Shown here one piece after another: positions 1 through 12,014 of a stretch of DNA of 64,000 nucleotides. The notes beneath the pieces were generated by a model. The model was given only the letters and a program-made list of their open reading frames with translations. It searched no databases and had not been told where the DNA came from. A program made the position numbers and the translations under genes. Origin of the DNA: Aromatoleum anaerobium (GTDB lineage Bacteria; Pseudomonadota; Gammaproteobacteria; Burkholderiales; Rhodocyclaceae); contig NZ_WTVG02000039.1 of assembly GCF_012910705.2 (NCBI RefSeq), positions 248,001 through 312,000 on the forward strand, written 5' to 3'. Numbering within the stretch: the stretch's first letter is position 1; the number at the start of each line of letters is the position of its first letter.

Positions 1-1410
<1,410 letters not shown>

Positions 1411-1420
1411 TGCCACTCCT

Positions 1421-3175
<1,755 letters not shown>

Positions 3176-3718
3176 TCAGCGGATGAAGTCCCGGTTGATC
3201 TCGCGGAACAGTTCCGTGCCCCCGCGCTGCAGCCACTCGAACGCGACCATCTCGCGCGAAACGATCTCGATGCCGTGGCTGCGCATGCGCGCAAAAGCGA
3301 GCTCGCGGTCGGCGGGATTGCGCGAACCGCACGCATCCGCGACGACGAACACCTGCTTGCCCGCCCAGCGCAGTCCGAGCGCCGTCTGCTGCACGCACAC
3401 GTGCGCCTCGGTGCCGCAAACGATGACCTGCCGCCGGGCGTCCACTGCAGTCCTGTCGAGGCAGCCGTCCGCTTGCGCCGAGAAGCATTCCTTGGTGACG
3501 AAGTCGGCGCCCGCCGCCGCGGCTGCGACCGCCGGCAGCGTGGCGCCGATCTTTGCCGGGAAATGCTCGGTCACCACGACCGGCACGCCGACGCGCGCCG
3601 CGAGGCCGGCGAGCCAGGCGCAGTTGCGTGCGACGTGCTGCCCGTCGTGAATCGCCGGGGCGAGGCGTTCCTGGACGTCGATGACGAGAAGCGCTGAGGT
3701 GGCGGGATTCATGAGCAT
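3176..3718 (-). CDS. Isochorismatase-family cysteine hydrolase
   Basis: A 180-residue cytoplasmic hydrolase of the isochorismatase-like superfamily. The expected catalytic triad is visible: Asp in LLVIDVQ near the N-terminus, Lys in FVTKECFSA and Cys in CGTEAHVCVQQT. The compact size and this layout resemble YcaC-type members of unknown physiological substrate rather than true isochorismatases, and no siderophore genes lie nearby. GAGGA 7 nt before the ATG at 3718 supports that start over the ATG at 3712. It lies between pyrG and the thioesterase gene on the same strand. The substrate is unknown. Confidence 0.85.
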   Translation of the reverse strand: MLMNPATSALLVIDVQERLAPAIHDGQHVARNCAWLAGLAARVGVPVVVTEHFPAKIGATLPAVAAAAAGADFVTKECFSAQADGCLDRTAVDARRQVIVCGTEAHVCVQQTALGLRWAGKQVFVVADACGSRNPADRELAFARMRSHGIEIVSREMVAFEWLQRGGTELFREINRDFIR

Positions 3719-3787
3719 TCGATGTTCCTCAAAGAGGTCCGTGCAGGTGCGCCAAGCGTTGCCGTGCGACAGCCGGAGAACGACGCA

Positions 3788-4192
3788 TCACAACCCTTCG
3801 CGCAGCTTGGCCGGCAGCGGCAGGGATTTGCCGGTACGGTTGTCGATCCACACGATTTTCGCCGAGCCGGTCGCGAAAAGTCGCTCGTCGCCTTCAATGT
3901 ACAGTTCGTACCAGTTCATCACGCTGCTGCGTCCGGGCTGGCCGGCGAAGACCTTGACGATCGCCGTCGCCGGATAATTCACCGGAATCAGGAACGTGCA
4001 GTCGGCATGAACGATGACCACGCCTTCGGTTTCGTCCGGATCGACACGGAACTCCTTCTGCTCGATCCATTCGATGCGCGCCTGCTCGAAAAAGCGGAAA
4101 TACAGTGTGTTGTTCAGGTGACCGTACCGGTCGAGGTCGCCCCAGCGTACGGGGATCTTCGTCGTGAGCTGAAGGTTGCGGGTATCTTCCAT
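3788..4192 (-). CDS. Acyl-CoA thioesterase, hotdog fold (4HBT/YbgC-like)
   Basis: A 134-residue single hotdog domain, the usual size for 4-hydroxybenzoyl-CoA thioesterase-type enzymes that hydrolyse acyl-CoA. The signature VRWGDLDRYGHLNNTLYFRF near residue 15 contains the conserved Asp and His-x-Asn motif, followed by FFEQARIEW. The gene is divergent from the ETF-ubiquinone oxidoreductase gene. The 20-bp palindrome in the shared upstream region suggests common control with acyl-CoA oxidation. The substrate (fatty or aromatic acyl-CoA) cannot be told from sequence. Confidence 0.85.
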   Translation of the reverse strand: MEDTRNLQLTTKIPVRWGDLDRYGHLNNTLYFRFFEQARIEWIEQKEFRVDPDETEGVVIVHADCTFLIPVNYPATAIVKVFAGQPGRSSVMNWYELYIEGDERLFATGSAKIVWIDNRTGKSLPLPAKLREGL

Positions 4193-4232
4193 GAAAAACA
4201 GCGCCCTGTTGGTTGGAACCGGCAGCTAATGT

Positions 4233-4252
4233 AACATACGGCTCCGTATGTT
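4233..4252. promoter_or_regulatory. Perfect palindromic operator candidate (TetR-type)
   Basis: The arms AACATACGG and CCGTATGTT are perfect reverse complements separated by CT, giving a 20-bp palindrome. It lies in the 168-bp region between the divergent thioesterase (start 4192) and ETF-QO (start 4361) genes. Arms of the ACATAC/GTATGT type are familiar from TetR/AcrR-family operators. TetR-family regulators of fatty-acid degradation are known to control ETF-QO genes in proteobacteria. No regulator gene is adjacent, so the cognate protein is unknown. Confidence 0.6.
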
Positions 4253-4360
4253 TTCGACGGCTGCGAAGCGATCCCGCGCCTGCGTCGTGCCTCGAGCGTG
4301 TATTACACTGCCGTTCGCTCGACTACAGACCAACAATCGCGGACATAAATGGAGAATAGG

Positions 4361-6004
4361 ATGGAACGCGAATCAATGGAATTCGATGTCCTGATCGTAG
4401 GCGGCGGCCCGGCAGGGCTGGCGGCGGCGATCCGGCTCAAGCAGCTCGCCAGCGAGAAAGGCACGGAGCTGGCGGTATGCCTGATCGAGAAGGCTTCCGA
4501 GATCGGCGCCCACATCCTGTCGGGCGCGGTGATGGACCCGCGCGCGCTCACCGAACTGATCTCCGACTGGAAAGCGCAGGGCGCGCCGGTCAATACCCAG
4601 GTGTCCGAAGACCGCGTGATCTTCCTGAGCGAGACCGGCGGGCGCAGGGTGCCCAACAGCCTGCTGCCGGCCTGTTTCCTGAACCAGGGCAATTACATCG
4701 TGCGCCTGGGCAACGTCGTCAAGTGGCTCGGCGAACAGGCCGAGGCGATGGGCGTCGAGGTCTATCCGGGCTTTGCCGGCGCGGAAATCCTTTACGACGA
4801 GCGCGGTGCGGTCAAGGGCGTGGCGACCGGCGACATGGGCATCACGCGCGACGGCCAGCCGGGCCCGGCCTACCAGCCCGGCATGGAGCTGCACGCCAAA
4901 TACACGCTGTTCGCCGAAGGCTGTCGCGGCCATCTGGGCAAGCAGCTCGAGGAAAAGTACCGCCTGCGCGACGGCATCGATCCGCAGACCTACGGCATCG
5001 GCCTCAAGGAACTGTGGGAAGTGCCGGCCGAGCGGCACGTGCCCGGCCTGGTCGTCCATACCGCCGGCTGGCCGATGGACAGCGCCACCTACGGCGGCGG
5101 CTTCGCTTATCACCTCGAAGACAACCTCGTCGCCGTCGGCTATGTTGTCGGCCTGAACTACACGAACCCGCATCTGGCGCCGTTCGAGGAGTTCCAGCGC
5201 TACAAGACGCACCCCGAGATCCGCAAGTTCCTCGAAGGCGGCAAGCGTCTCGCCTACGGCGCACGGGCGCTCGCAGCGGGCGGACTGCAGAGCCAGCCGA
5301 AGCTGGTGTTCCCGGGCGGGGCGCTCGTCGGCGACGACGCGGGTTTCCTCAACGCCGCACGCATCAAGGGCAGCCACGCCGCAATCAAGTCCGGATCGCT
5401 CGCCGCCGAGGCGGCCTTCGGCGCGCTGGCCGCTGGGCGCAGCCGCGACGAACTGGCCGCGTTCCCCGAAGCGTTCCGCGCGAGCTGGCTGTACGAGGAA
5501 CTGCACCAGACGCGCAACTTCAAGCCCTACATGAAAAAAGGCCTGTGGATGGGCTCGCTGCTGTTCGGCATCGACCAGCAGGTGTTCCGCGGCAAGGCGC
5601 CGTGGACGCTGCACAACACGGCCGACCACACTGCGCTCAAGCCCGCGTCGGAATGCTACAAGATCGCCTATCCGAAGCCCGACGGCGTGCTGACCTTCGA
5701 CAAGCTGTCGTCCGTGTTCCTGTCGAACACGAACCACGAGGAAGACCAGCCCTGCCACTTGCAGCTGAAAGACTCGTCGGTGCCGATCGCGGTCAACCTC
5801 GCGAAGTACGACGCCCCCGAACAGCGCTATTGCCCGGCCGGCGTGTACGAGATCGTGCGCGACCCGGACGGCACCCACCCGCGACTGCAGATCAACGCGC
5901 AGAACTGCGTGCACTGCAAGACCTGCGACATCAAGGACCCGACGCAGAACATCAACTGGGTCGTGCCGCAGGGCGGCGAAGGGCCGATCTACCAGGGGAT
6001 GTAA
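4361..6004 (+). CDS. Electron transfer flavoprotein-ubiquinone oxidoreductase
   Basis: Inner-membrane-associated FAD/4Fe-4S enzyme that passes electrons from acyl-CoA dehydrogenases, via ETF, to ubiquinone. The N-terminus has the FAD-binding DVLIVGGGPAGLAAA. The C-terminus has the cluster-ligating cysteines in CPAGVYE and NCVHCKTCDIKDP and ends with the typical NINWVVPQGGEGPIYQGM. At ~547 residues it is full length. GGAG 6 nt before the ATG at 4361 favours it over an in-frame ATG at 4349. It is monocistronic, with a terminator right behind it, and probably shares a regulator with the divergent thioesterase. Confidence 0.96.
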   Translation: MERESMEFDVLIVGGGPAGLAAAIRLKQLASEKGTELAVCLIEKASEIGAHILSGAVMDPRALTELISDWKAQGAPVNTQVSEDRVIFLSETGGRRVPNSLLPACFLNQGNYIVRLGNVVKWLGEQAEAMGVEVYPGFAGAEILYDERGAVKGVATGDMGITRDGQPGPAYQPGMELHAKYTLFAEGCRGHLGKQLEEKYRLRDGIDPQTYGIGLKELWEVPAERHVPGLVVHTAGWPMDSATYGGGFAYHLEDNLVAVGYVVGLNYTNPHLAPFEEFQRYKTHPEIRKFLEGGKRLAYGARALAAGGLQSQPKLVFPGGALVGDDAGFLNAARIKGSHAAIKSGSLAAEAAFGALAAGRSRDELAAFPEAFRASWLYEELHQTRNFKPYMKKGLWMGSLLFGIDQQVFRGKAPWTLHNTADHTALKPASECYKIAYPKPDGVLTFDKLSSVFLSNTNHEEDQPCHLQLKDSSVPIAVNLAKYDAPEQRYCPAGVYEIVRDPDGTHPRLQINAQNCVHCKTCDIKDPTQNINWVVPQGGEGPIYQGM

Positions 6005-6037
6005 GGGCACACATTGCGTGCCGGCCCCTGCCTGACC

Positions 6038-6065
6038 AAAGCCCTACCTTCCGGCAGGGCTTTTT
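6038..6065 (+). terminator. Rho-independent terminator after ETF-QO
   Basis: The arms AAAGCCCT and AGGGCTTT form an 8-bp stem with a 10-base loop, ending in a run of five Ts (6061-6065). It starts 34 bases after the ETF-QO stop and ends just before the stop of the convergent copper receptor gene, so it may act in both directions. Confidence 0.85.
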
Positions 6066-6068
6066 CCT

Positions 6069-8075
6069 TCAGATGTCGAGCGCCAGTTGTCCCTTCACCC
6101 AGAAGGTCCGGCCGGGTTCGTTGATCCGTTCGCCGGTCAACGTTTCATAGCCGACGATCGGCGCGCCGGACTTCGACAGGTGCTCGCGATAGGTACGGTC
6201 GAACACGTTGTCGACCCCCGCCGTCAGCAGGACGCTCTTGGACGGACGCCAGCCGGCGTTGAGCGACAACAGCGCGAAACCGGACGTCGGGCCGAGGTCC
6301 ATGCCGTTCGCGACGATGCCTCCCGAGCCCACGTCGAAGCGGTCCTGCTCGGCGACCAGACGGAGCAAGGCGCCGTAGGAGAACACGTTGTCGTTGTACT
6401 CGACGGCGAGACGCGCCTCCAGCGGAGGCTGCTGCGCGAGCGCCTTGTGATCCGTATCGTTGTTGCCGCGCACCCAGGCGAGCGATCCGGTCGCCGTCCA
6501 GTTCCGCGCGAAGCGCCATGCGACATCGCTCTCGAGACCGTAGGTCGTGGCGTCGATGTTGCGCACCCCGGCCGGCGCAGTCCATTTCAGCAGGATGAAG
6601 TCGTCAACCTTGCCGTAAAAACCCGAGACGGACGCCGACCATTCGTCCGACGACCACAGCGTGCCGAGATCGAGCTGAGTCGTCTTCTCCGGCTGGAGCG
6701 ACACGAAACTTTGCCCGGCAGCGCCATTGGCACGCAGAAACTCCCAGAAATCCGGAAAGCGTTCGGCATGGCCGAGGCCCGCATACCACGTCCCCGCACC
6801 GTCGGCATATTCCGACTCGTAACGCGCGAAGCCGCTGGTCAGCGTGTCGCTCGCCGTCCTCCCGCGGGTCGCACTGGTACGGCGGTGGTCCTTCGATTCA
6901 TGGTCATCGACGCGCAAGCCGGCAATCACGCGTTGCGCGTCGTTCAAGAGGTAAGTCCCCTCCGCGAACGCACCGCGGCGCTCGAAGCTCAAATCCTCGT
7001 CGCGCGGCCGGCTGCGATAAGCCGGAGTGCCGCGAGCGGTGTGCTCGTCGTCCTTCGCATCGACGCCGACGATGAACTGCAGTTGATCGGCGGGCGCCAG
7101 CGTGGCGCTGAAGCGCCCGCCTCGCGTGGTGCGGTCGGGGTTGCTCAGCATCTTCATGCTGCCGGGCGCGAGCCTGCGCAGGCTGAAGTTGTCCATGACA
7201 TGGTCGATGTAGCTGTAATAGGCCTGCGCCTCGACCTTGCGCAGCAGCGGCGACAGGTTCTTCCTCTCGAACTTCAAGCCGGCGTTTTCACGCTCGAAGC
7301 GGGTGCCGTCCATAGTGCGATCGGCATAGGCGGCTTCGCCGTCGCTGCGGCCCAGGCTCAGCTCGAGCCGCGTGTCGTCGTCCGGCGTCCAGCCGAGCGC
7401 GGCGCTGGTGCTCCAGCGGGTGTAGAAGGAATGCACTTCCTTGCCGTCGCCGTCTTCGTAATTGTCGCTGTCCGAGCGGGTGGCAACAGCCTGGGCATAG
7501 AAGGCAGGATTGCCGCCGCGCACGTCGAGCAGCTGGTCGTTGCGCCCCCAACTGCCGAAGGTGAGACTGCCGTTGACCCGCCCGCCCGCCTCCGTCATGC
7601 GCCTGATGTCACGCTCGAACAGCACGACGCCGGCCGAGCTGCCCGCCATGTAGAGCACGCTCTGAGGCCCCTTGAGCACCGTCACGCGGTCATAGGATTC
7701 GGGGTACACATAAGCGGTCGGCGGGTCCATGCGCCCCCCGCAGCCGCCGAGAATCTCCTGGCCGTCCAGCAGGATGCCGAGGCGCGAGCCCGACATGCCG
7801 CGGAAAACCGGGTCGCCGTCGGTGCCGCCCTTGCGGATCACCGCAAAGCCGGGAATGCTTTTCAGCAGATCGGCCCCATCGTGCGCCGGCAGCGGCTGCC
7901 GCGGAGCCTTGGGGTCGGTGGTGACGGTGAGCGGCGTTTCGACGGCCGGCGCGGTGACGACCACCGTCCGGAGCATGGTTTCACTTTCGGCCGCGACGGC
8001 GGGCAGCGCGAGCGAGATTGCGATGGCGAGCGGGAGTTCGCGCAGATAGGGTTTCACGGTAATCATGCGTTTCAT
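6069..8075 (-). CDS. TonB-dependent copper receptor, OprC/NosA type
   Basis: Outer-membrane receptor of 668 residues. After a signal peptide (LAIAISLALPAVAA) comes a plug domain with DLLKSIPGFAVIRKGG, then LLDGQEILGGCGGRMDPPTA, PESYDRVTVLKGPQ and a 22-strand-type barrel ending in a C-terminal aromatic-rich stretch. The GGCGGRMDPP segment is characteristic of OprC/NosA copper receptors, which take up copper and in denitrifiers can supply nitrous oxide reductase. The ATG at 8075 gives a clean signal peptide; the upstream in-frame extension has none. It is the last gene of the copper cluster, 83 bp after the thioredoxin-like gene. Confidence 0.9.
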   Translation of the reverse strand: MKRMITVKPYLRELPLAIAISLALPAVAAESETMLRTVVVTAPAVETPLTVTTDPKAPRQPLPAHDGADLLKSIPGFAVIRKGGTDGDPVFRGMSGSRLGILLDGQEILGGCGGRMDPPTAYVYPESYDRVTVLKGPQSVLYMAGSSAGVVLFERDIRRMTEAGGRVNGSLTFGSWGRNDQLLDVRGGNPAFYAQAVATRSDSDNYEDGDGKEVHSFYTRWSTSAALGWTPDDDTRLELSLGRSDGEAAYADRTMDGTRFERENAGLKFERKNLSPLLRKVEAQAYYSYIDHVMDNFSLRRLAPGSMKMLSNPDRTTRGGRFSATLAPADQLQFIVGVDAKDDEHTARGTPAYRSRPRDEDLSFERRGAFAEGTYLLNDAQRVIAGLRVDDHESKDHRRTSATRGRTASDTLTSGFARYESEYADGAGTWYAGLGHAERFPDFWEFLRANGAAGQSFVSLQPEKTTQLDLGTLWSSDEWSASVSGFYGKVDDFILLKWTAPAGVRNIDATTYGLESDVAWRFARNWTATGSLAWVRGNNDTDHKALAQQPPLEARLAVEYNDNVFSYGALLRLVAEQDRFDVGSGGIVANGMDLGPTSGFALLSLNAGWRPSKSVLLTAGVDNVFDRTYREHLSKSGAPIVGYETLTGERINEPGRTFWVKGQLALDI

Positions 8076-8158
8076 GTTGTTCTTCGCTTTGTCTTGATGT
8101 TGTTTTTCACTTTGCCCTGACCTGGAGACCTTAGCCGGGTAAAGATGGGAAGAAGCCT

Positions 8159-8635
8159 TCACTGACGGGCGGCGAGCCCGAGCGAGCCACATACGGTCGC
8201 CTCGCTGACGACGCCGGACAGCGCAACCTTGCCGCCCCGTCCGTCGAAGAGAAGCGTCCGCGGCAGCTCGCCGCGCCATTTCGCGTCAAGCGCATAGGCG
8301 AGCGCTTCGGGCGACTCGTCTCCGTAGGCAAAACGCTTCCCCGTGACCCCGGCGCGGTCGAGCGGCCCGGCGAGCCCGTCGCCGGCCGGCTCGACCGCGA
8401 CCGTGATCAGTTGGAGGCGCGGATACGCTTTCGCCATCTCCGCGAAAAGCTTCAGGTTTGTTTTGCAGTGCACACATTCGGACGACCACAGCGCGACGAT
8501 CGTCGGCCTGGCATGGCTGGCCGGATCGGCGATCGCAGTTGCAGCCGGCCGGTCGAGCGGCGCGAAGTCGCTCGCCGAACACGTCGCGGCGCTCATCCAG
8601 ACGATTACTGCCAGCAGGTTTTTCAGTCGTTTCAT
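8159..8635 (-). CDS. Thioredoxin-fold periplasmic protein (TlpA-like)
   Basis: A 158-residue exported protein. An N-terminal signal peptide (about residues 1-21) precedes a thioredoxin-like domain with the redox pair in SSECVHCKTN (C-x-x-C). A cis-Pro-like LPRTLLFDGRG follows. Such proteins reduce or deliver metal to copper sites in the periplasm; this role is inferred from the neighbours. Its ATG overlaps the TGA of the upstream propeller gene in an ATGA junction (8632-8635), indicating translational coupling within the copper operon. Confidence 0.82.
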   Translation of the reverse strand: MKRLKNLLAVIVWMSAATCSASDFAPLDRPAATAIADPASHARPTIVALWSSECVHCKTNLKLFAEMAKAYPRLQLITVAVEPAGDGLAGPLDRAGVTGKRFAYGDESPEALAYALDAKWRGELPRTLLFDGRGGKVALSGVVSEATVCGSLGLAARQ

Positions 8636-9840
8636 CGCAGCCAGTACCCCTTCATGCCTTCCTTCTGGGTGCGCCAGAACGCCAACAGCTCCGTGCCGCG
8701 CCGGATCACCCGCGGCTGGTCGGACGCGCCCTCGGTCGCAGCGAGCGACAGGCTGCGGAACTGCCTGCCGTTGTCATCGGACACCTCCGCGCGCAGCCGC
8801 GTCCGTTCGCCATCGAACTCCTTCCAGACGATCGCGACGCGCTCACCGCCGACGGCAATGTCGGCGTGAGCGGCGCGTTCTCCGCCGACGGTGCGCTGTC
8901 CCTCGACGCGCCCGTCTTTCAGGCGGCCATAGAACACCCGCCCCTCGCCGTTCCTCTCGTTGAACCACACCGCGTGACGCGTGCCGTCGCCGGAAACCGC
9001 GAGCGACGGTCCGTGGTGCGGGCAGGCGTCGACGCGCCAGCGGTCGAACGTTGCGCGCGCCACCGGCCCGGGCGTGCCGTCGGGGCCGAGCTTCACCAGC
9101 GCATGGTCGCGTTCGTTCGGCTCGAACACGTGCCGCCACAGCATCAGCGGCAAGCCGTCGACATCGTTGGCGATCGCGATGCGGCAGCACTCGCAGGAAT
9201 GGTCGCCGACCTTCACTTCGGGCCGGAACGTCCGCCCGCCGTCGTCGGACACCACTGCATAGATCGCCGCGCCGCGGTAATCCCGCTTCGCGCCCTGCGC
9301 GGCTTCCAGATCACGCTTGTCGATCCACGCGAGCACCACCTGCCCGCTCCCGCTGACCGTCATCGTCTCGAAGCGGTGGGTGATCTCCTGGCGGTCGCGG
9401 TGAACGGTGATGGGAGCGCCGAAACCTCGCCCGGTGTCCGCACGCGCAAAACGGATCTCGCCGGTGAAAGGCTTCGCCAGCGGTCGCGTCCACGAAACCA
9501 GCACGCTGCCGTCCGGGGCGAACGCGATCTTCGGCCGGTTCTCGCCGTCGGCGGAAATCGCTTCCGGTTTGGCGTTGACGGTTACCGGCGCATCCCAGCT
9601 CGCCCCGCCGTCAGCGCTGCGGTGGAGGACGACGTGCTGCCCGTCCTTCGAAACCGCGTACAGCACGCCGTCGGGGCCGAATGCCGCGCTCGTGCCGAGC
9701 TCCGGCCTCGCCGGCCGGGCCGCAGCGGTTTTCCCGGCCGCGTGGTCGGCGTGCTGCGCGAAAGCACCCGCTGCGCATCCCAGCGCGAGCAGGACCGCAG
9801 CGGCCAACCGGCCCGCGCTGCCCTTTCGCTTCATTGTCAT
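8632..9840 (-). CDS. Periplasmic sialidase-like (BNR-repeat) protein with CxCC motif
   Basis: About 402 residues. A signal peptide (AAAVLLALGCAAGAFA) and a short His-rich stretch (QHADHAAG) are followed by a beta-propeller of BNR/Asp-box type: HRSADGGASWD, VSDDGGRTFRP and VSDDNGRQFRS. Automatic annotation would call it an exo-alpha-sialidase, but the cluster context and the Cys/His motifs DHSCECC and DACPHHGPS suggest metal binding. The ATG at 9840 is preferred because it yields a proper signal peptide. Several in-frame ATGs at 9895-9909 overlap the stop of the upstream receptor gene and could be used instead. The function is not known. Confidence 0.72.
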   Translation of the reverse strand: MTMKRKGSAGRLAAAVLLALGCAAGAFAQHADHAAGKTAAARPARPELGTSAAFGPDGVLYAVSKDGQHVVLHRSADGGASWDAPVTVNAKPEAISADGENRPKIAFAPDGSVLVSWTRPLAKPFTGEIRFARADTGRGFGAPITVHRDRQEITHRFETMTVSGSGQVVLAWIDKRDLEAAQGAKRDYRGAAIYAVVSDDGGRTFRPEVKVGDHSCECCRIAIANDVDGLPLMLWRHVFEPNERDHALVKLGPDGTPGPVARATFDRWRVDACPHHGPSLAVSGDGTRHAVWFNERNGEGRVFYGRLKDGRVEGQRTVGGERAAHADIAVGGERVAIVWKEFDGERTRLRAEVSDDNGRQFRSLSLAATEGASDQPRVIRRGTELLAFWRTQKEGMKGYWLR

Positions 9841-9902
9841 TGCCGAGCCGTCCTCGCTGCCGGCGCCCGCAGTGGCACGCTCTGCCATCATCATCATCAC
9901 CA

Positions 9903-12014
9903 TTACCATTTCGCCTCGACCCCCGCGATCACGGTACGCGGCAAGCCCGGCGAGTACGCCGGCGTGCTGCCCGTCGACAGCTGCGCGCTGTCCGCATAAC
10001 GCCGGTCGGTGAGGTTGTTCACGCTGCCGAACAGCGAAACGGCCGGCGTCAGCGCCAGGTTGCCGCGCAGGTTGAAGAGATCGTGTCCGCCGTACTTCAC
10101 GGTGTTGCTGTCGTCGAGCCAGTACGAGCCGATCCTCGTCCACTCGAGCTGCGCACGGAACGCGTCGGTCGGCGTCCAGGTCAGCCGCGCGTTCGACATC
10201 AGCCGCGGCGCGCTTTGCTGTTCCTTGCCGCCGAAATCCCCCTGCGCGGTCACCCAGTCGACGAACTCGTGCCGCGCGTACGACAACGCGAGATCCAGCC
10301 GCAGCTGCCTCGCGAGCGGCGCACCGAGCCCGAGCTCGATGCCGCGGTGGCGGGTCTCGCCGGCGTTCGTCGTGATCGTCTGCGTCGTGACCGGGTCGCG
10401 CTGGCTGACGATGTCGTCGCGCTTGGTCAGCTCGTACGCGACGAGGTCGTACGACAGGCCCGCCACGACGCCGCGCACGCCGAGCTCGTACTGCTCGGCC
10501 TTGATCGCGTCGAGCTCGAGCGCCGAATGCGTCAATGCACGGGCGGCGTCGAGGCTGCCGGCACGCGACGGGCGGAAGATCTGCGATTCGGACGGGGCGC
10601 GGAAAGCCTGGTTGTACGAGGCGAAAAGATGCGTGTTCTCGCCGAGCGCGTACGTCGCGCCGAGTTTCGGCGTCGCGCGGCGATAGCTGACCCGGGTGTT
10701 CGCCGCCTGGCCGTAGAAGTTGCTCCCGACCTGCACGACCTCGCCGGCGCCGAGCTTGTTGTCGAACTCGTAGCGCATGTCGTCGTAGCGCAGGCCGGCG
10801 GTCAGCCGCAGCTTGTCGGTCGGCGAGATTTCGCCATGGACGTACGGCGAAATGCCGCGATATTCGACGTCGTAATCATAGATGCGCGGCCCGACGGTGT
10901 AGGCGATGAACTCGCGGCTCGCGCCGCTGCCGCGCGTCGTCGCGTCGATGCGGTTCTCGCGCCGCTCGCCCGGACTCAGGTCGAAATCGACGCCGACGAT
11001 CATGCGCGCGCGCAGCGGTGCGAAGTCCCGGCGCCACTTCGCCATCAGCCCGTACGAACGGTTGCCGGTTTCGGCGATCGTCGGGTCGAAGCGCAGCGCG
11101 AAGCTCGCGAGCAGATCCATGCTGTTGTCGCGCACGTACGGCGTGACCGACAGCAGCGAGTCGGCCGTCTCGTGTTCGTAGTTCGTCGACAGGCGCAGCG
11201 CGCTGACCTTGCGGAATGCGATCGGCAGATAGTTCTTCGTCGGATCGTGCCGGTAGTCGTCACGCACGAGCGGCGAGTTCGCGCCGGTTTCCTGGTCGAT
11301 CTCCGAAAAACCAAGCACGGTCTTCAGCGACGTGCTGTCGCCGATGAAGTGATCCCAGCGCAGCGTGCCGCTGTTGCGGTCGTAGCCCGTGTCGTCGCGC
11401 CAGCCCTCCGTCCGGGTCAGGTTCAGGTCGGCCCGCCAGCCGCCGTCGGCATAGCCGCTGCCGCCGCCGACAAGCGCCCGCCGCCAGCCATGCTCCCCCG
11501 CCTCGATCGAGCCGTTCGCTTCCGTCTTCGTCGGCGGCGTGCGCGTCAGCACGTTGACGACGCCGCCGATCGCATCCGACCCGTACAGCGCCGACGACGG
11601 GCCGCGATTGATTTCGATGCCGCCGGCCTGCGGGATGTTGATCTCGTACAGGCCGTTATGGTTGAAGAAGCCGGTCGAGCGCGACGGAATGCCGTCCTCG
11701 AGGAACAGATAGACCGGGCTCGTCGTGAACGGCTGGCGGATCGCCGTCGTGTGGCCTTCGCCGTTCGTCACCGCGACCGCGACACCCGGCGTCTGGCTCA
11801 TCACCTGCGCCGGGTGGGCGGGCTTGTCCAGCGCGATGTCCTCCCCCTTGACAATGCCGACCGAGGACGGGGTTTCGACGAGTCGCGCCTCTTCGCGCGT
11901 CGCGGTGACCGTCACCTGTTCGAGAACGGTGGCGGCGTCATCGGACGCAGCGGCGCCACCTGCAGCGCCGAGGCACGACAGCACCAGCACATTGCGCCAA
12001 GTATCAATGCCCAT
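9903..12014 (-). CDS. TonB-dependent outer-membrane receptor (copper cluster)
   Basis: A 703-residue receptor. The signal peptide is followed by a TonB-box-like EQVTVTATREEA, a plug with INRGPSSALYGSDAIGGVVNV, and a barrel ending in the C-terminal SPGLPRTVIAGVEAKW. The ATG at 12014 is chosen because GAGGTG lies 5 nt upstream; an in-frame GTG exists at 12020. It overlaps the end of the PCu(A)C chaperone gene by 11 bases. The ligand is not shown by sequence; copper or a copper chelate is inferred from both flanking genes. Confidence 0.87.
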   Translation of the reverse strand: MGIDTWRNVLVLSCLGAAGGAAASDDAATVLEQVTVTATREEARLVETPSSVGIVKGEDIALDKPAHPAQVMSQTPGVAVAVTNGEGHTTAIRQPFTTSPVYLFLEDGIPSRSTGFFNHNGLYEINIPQAGGIEINRGPSSALYGSDAIGGVVNVLTRTPPTKTEANGSIEAGEHGWRRALVGGGSGYADGGWRADLNLTRTEGWRDDTGYDRNSGTLRWDHFIGDSTSLKTVLGFSEIDQETGANSPLVRDDYRHDPTKNYLPIAFRKVSALRLSTNYEHETADSLLSVTPYVRDNSMDLLASFALRFDPTIAETGNRSYGLMAKWRRDFAPLRARMIVGVDFDLSPGERRENRIDATTRGSGASREFIAYTVGPRIYDYDVEYRGISPYVHGEISPTDKLRLTAGLRYDDMRYEFDNKLGAGEVVQVGSNFYGQAANTRVSYRRATPKLGATYALGENTHLFASYNQAFRAPSESQIFRPSRAGSLDAARALTHSALELDAIKAEQYELGVRGVVAGLSYDLVAYELTKRDDIVSQRDPVTTQTITTNAGETRHRGIELGLGAPLARQLRLDLALSYARHEFVDWVTAQGDFGGKEQQSAPRLMSNARLTWTPTDAFRAQLEWTRIGSYWLDDSNTVKYGGHDLFNLRGNLALTPAVSLFGSVNNLTDRRYADSAQLSTGSTPAYSPGLPRTVIAGVEAKW

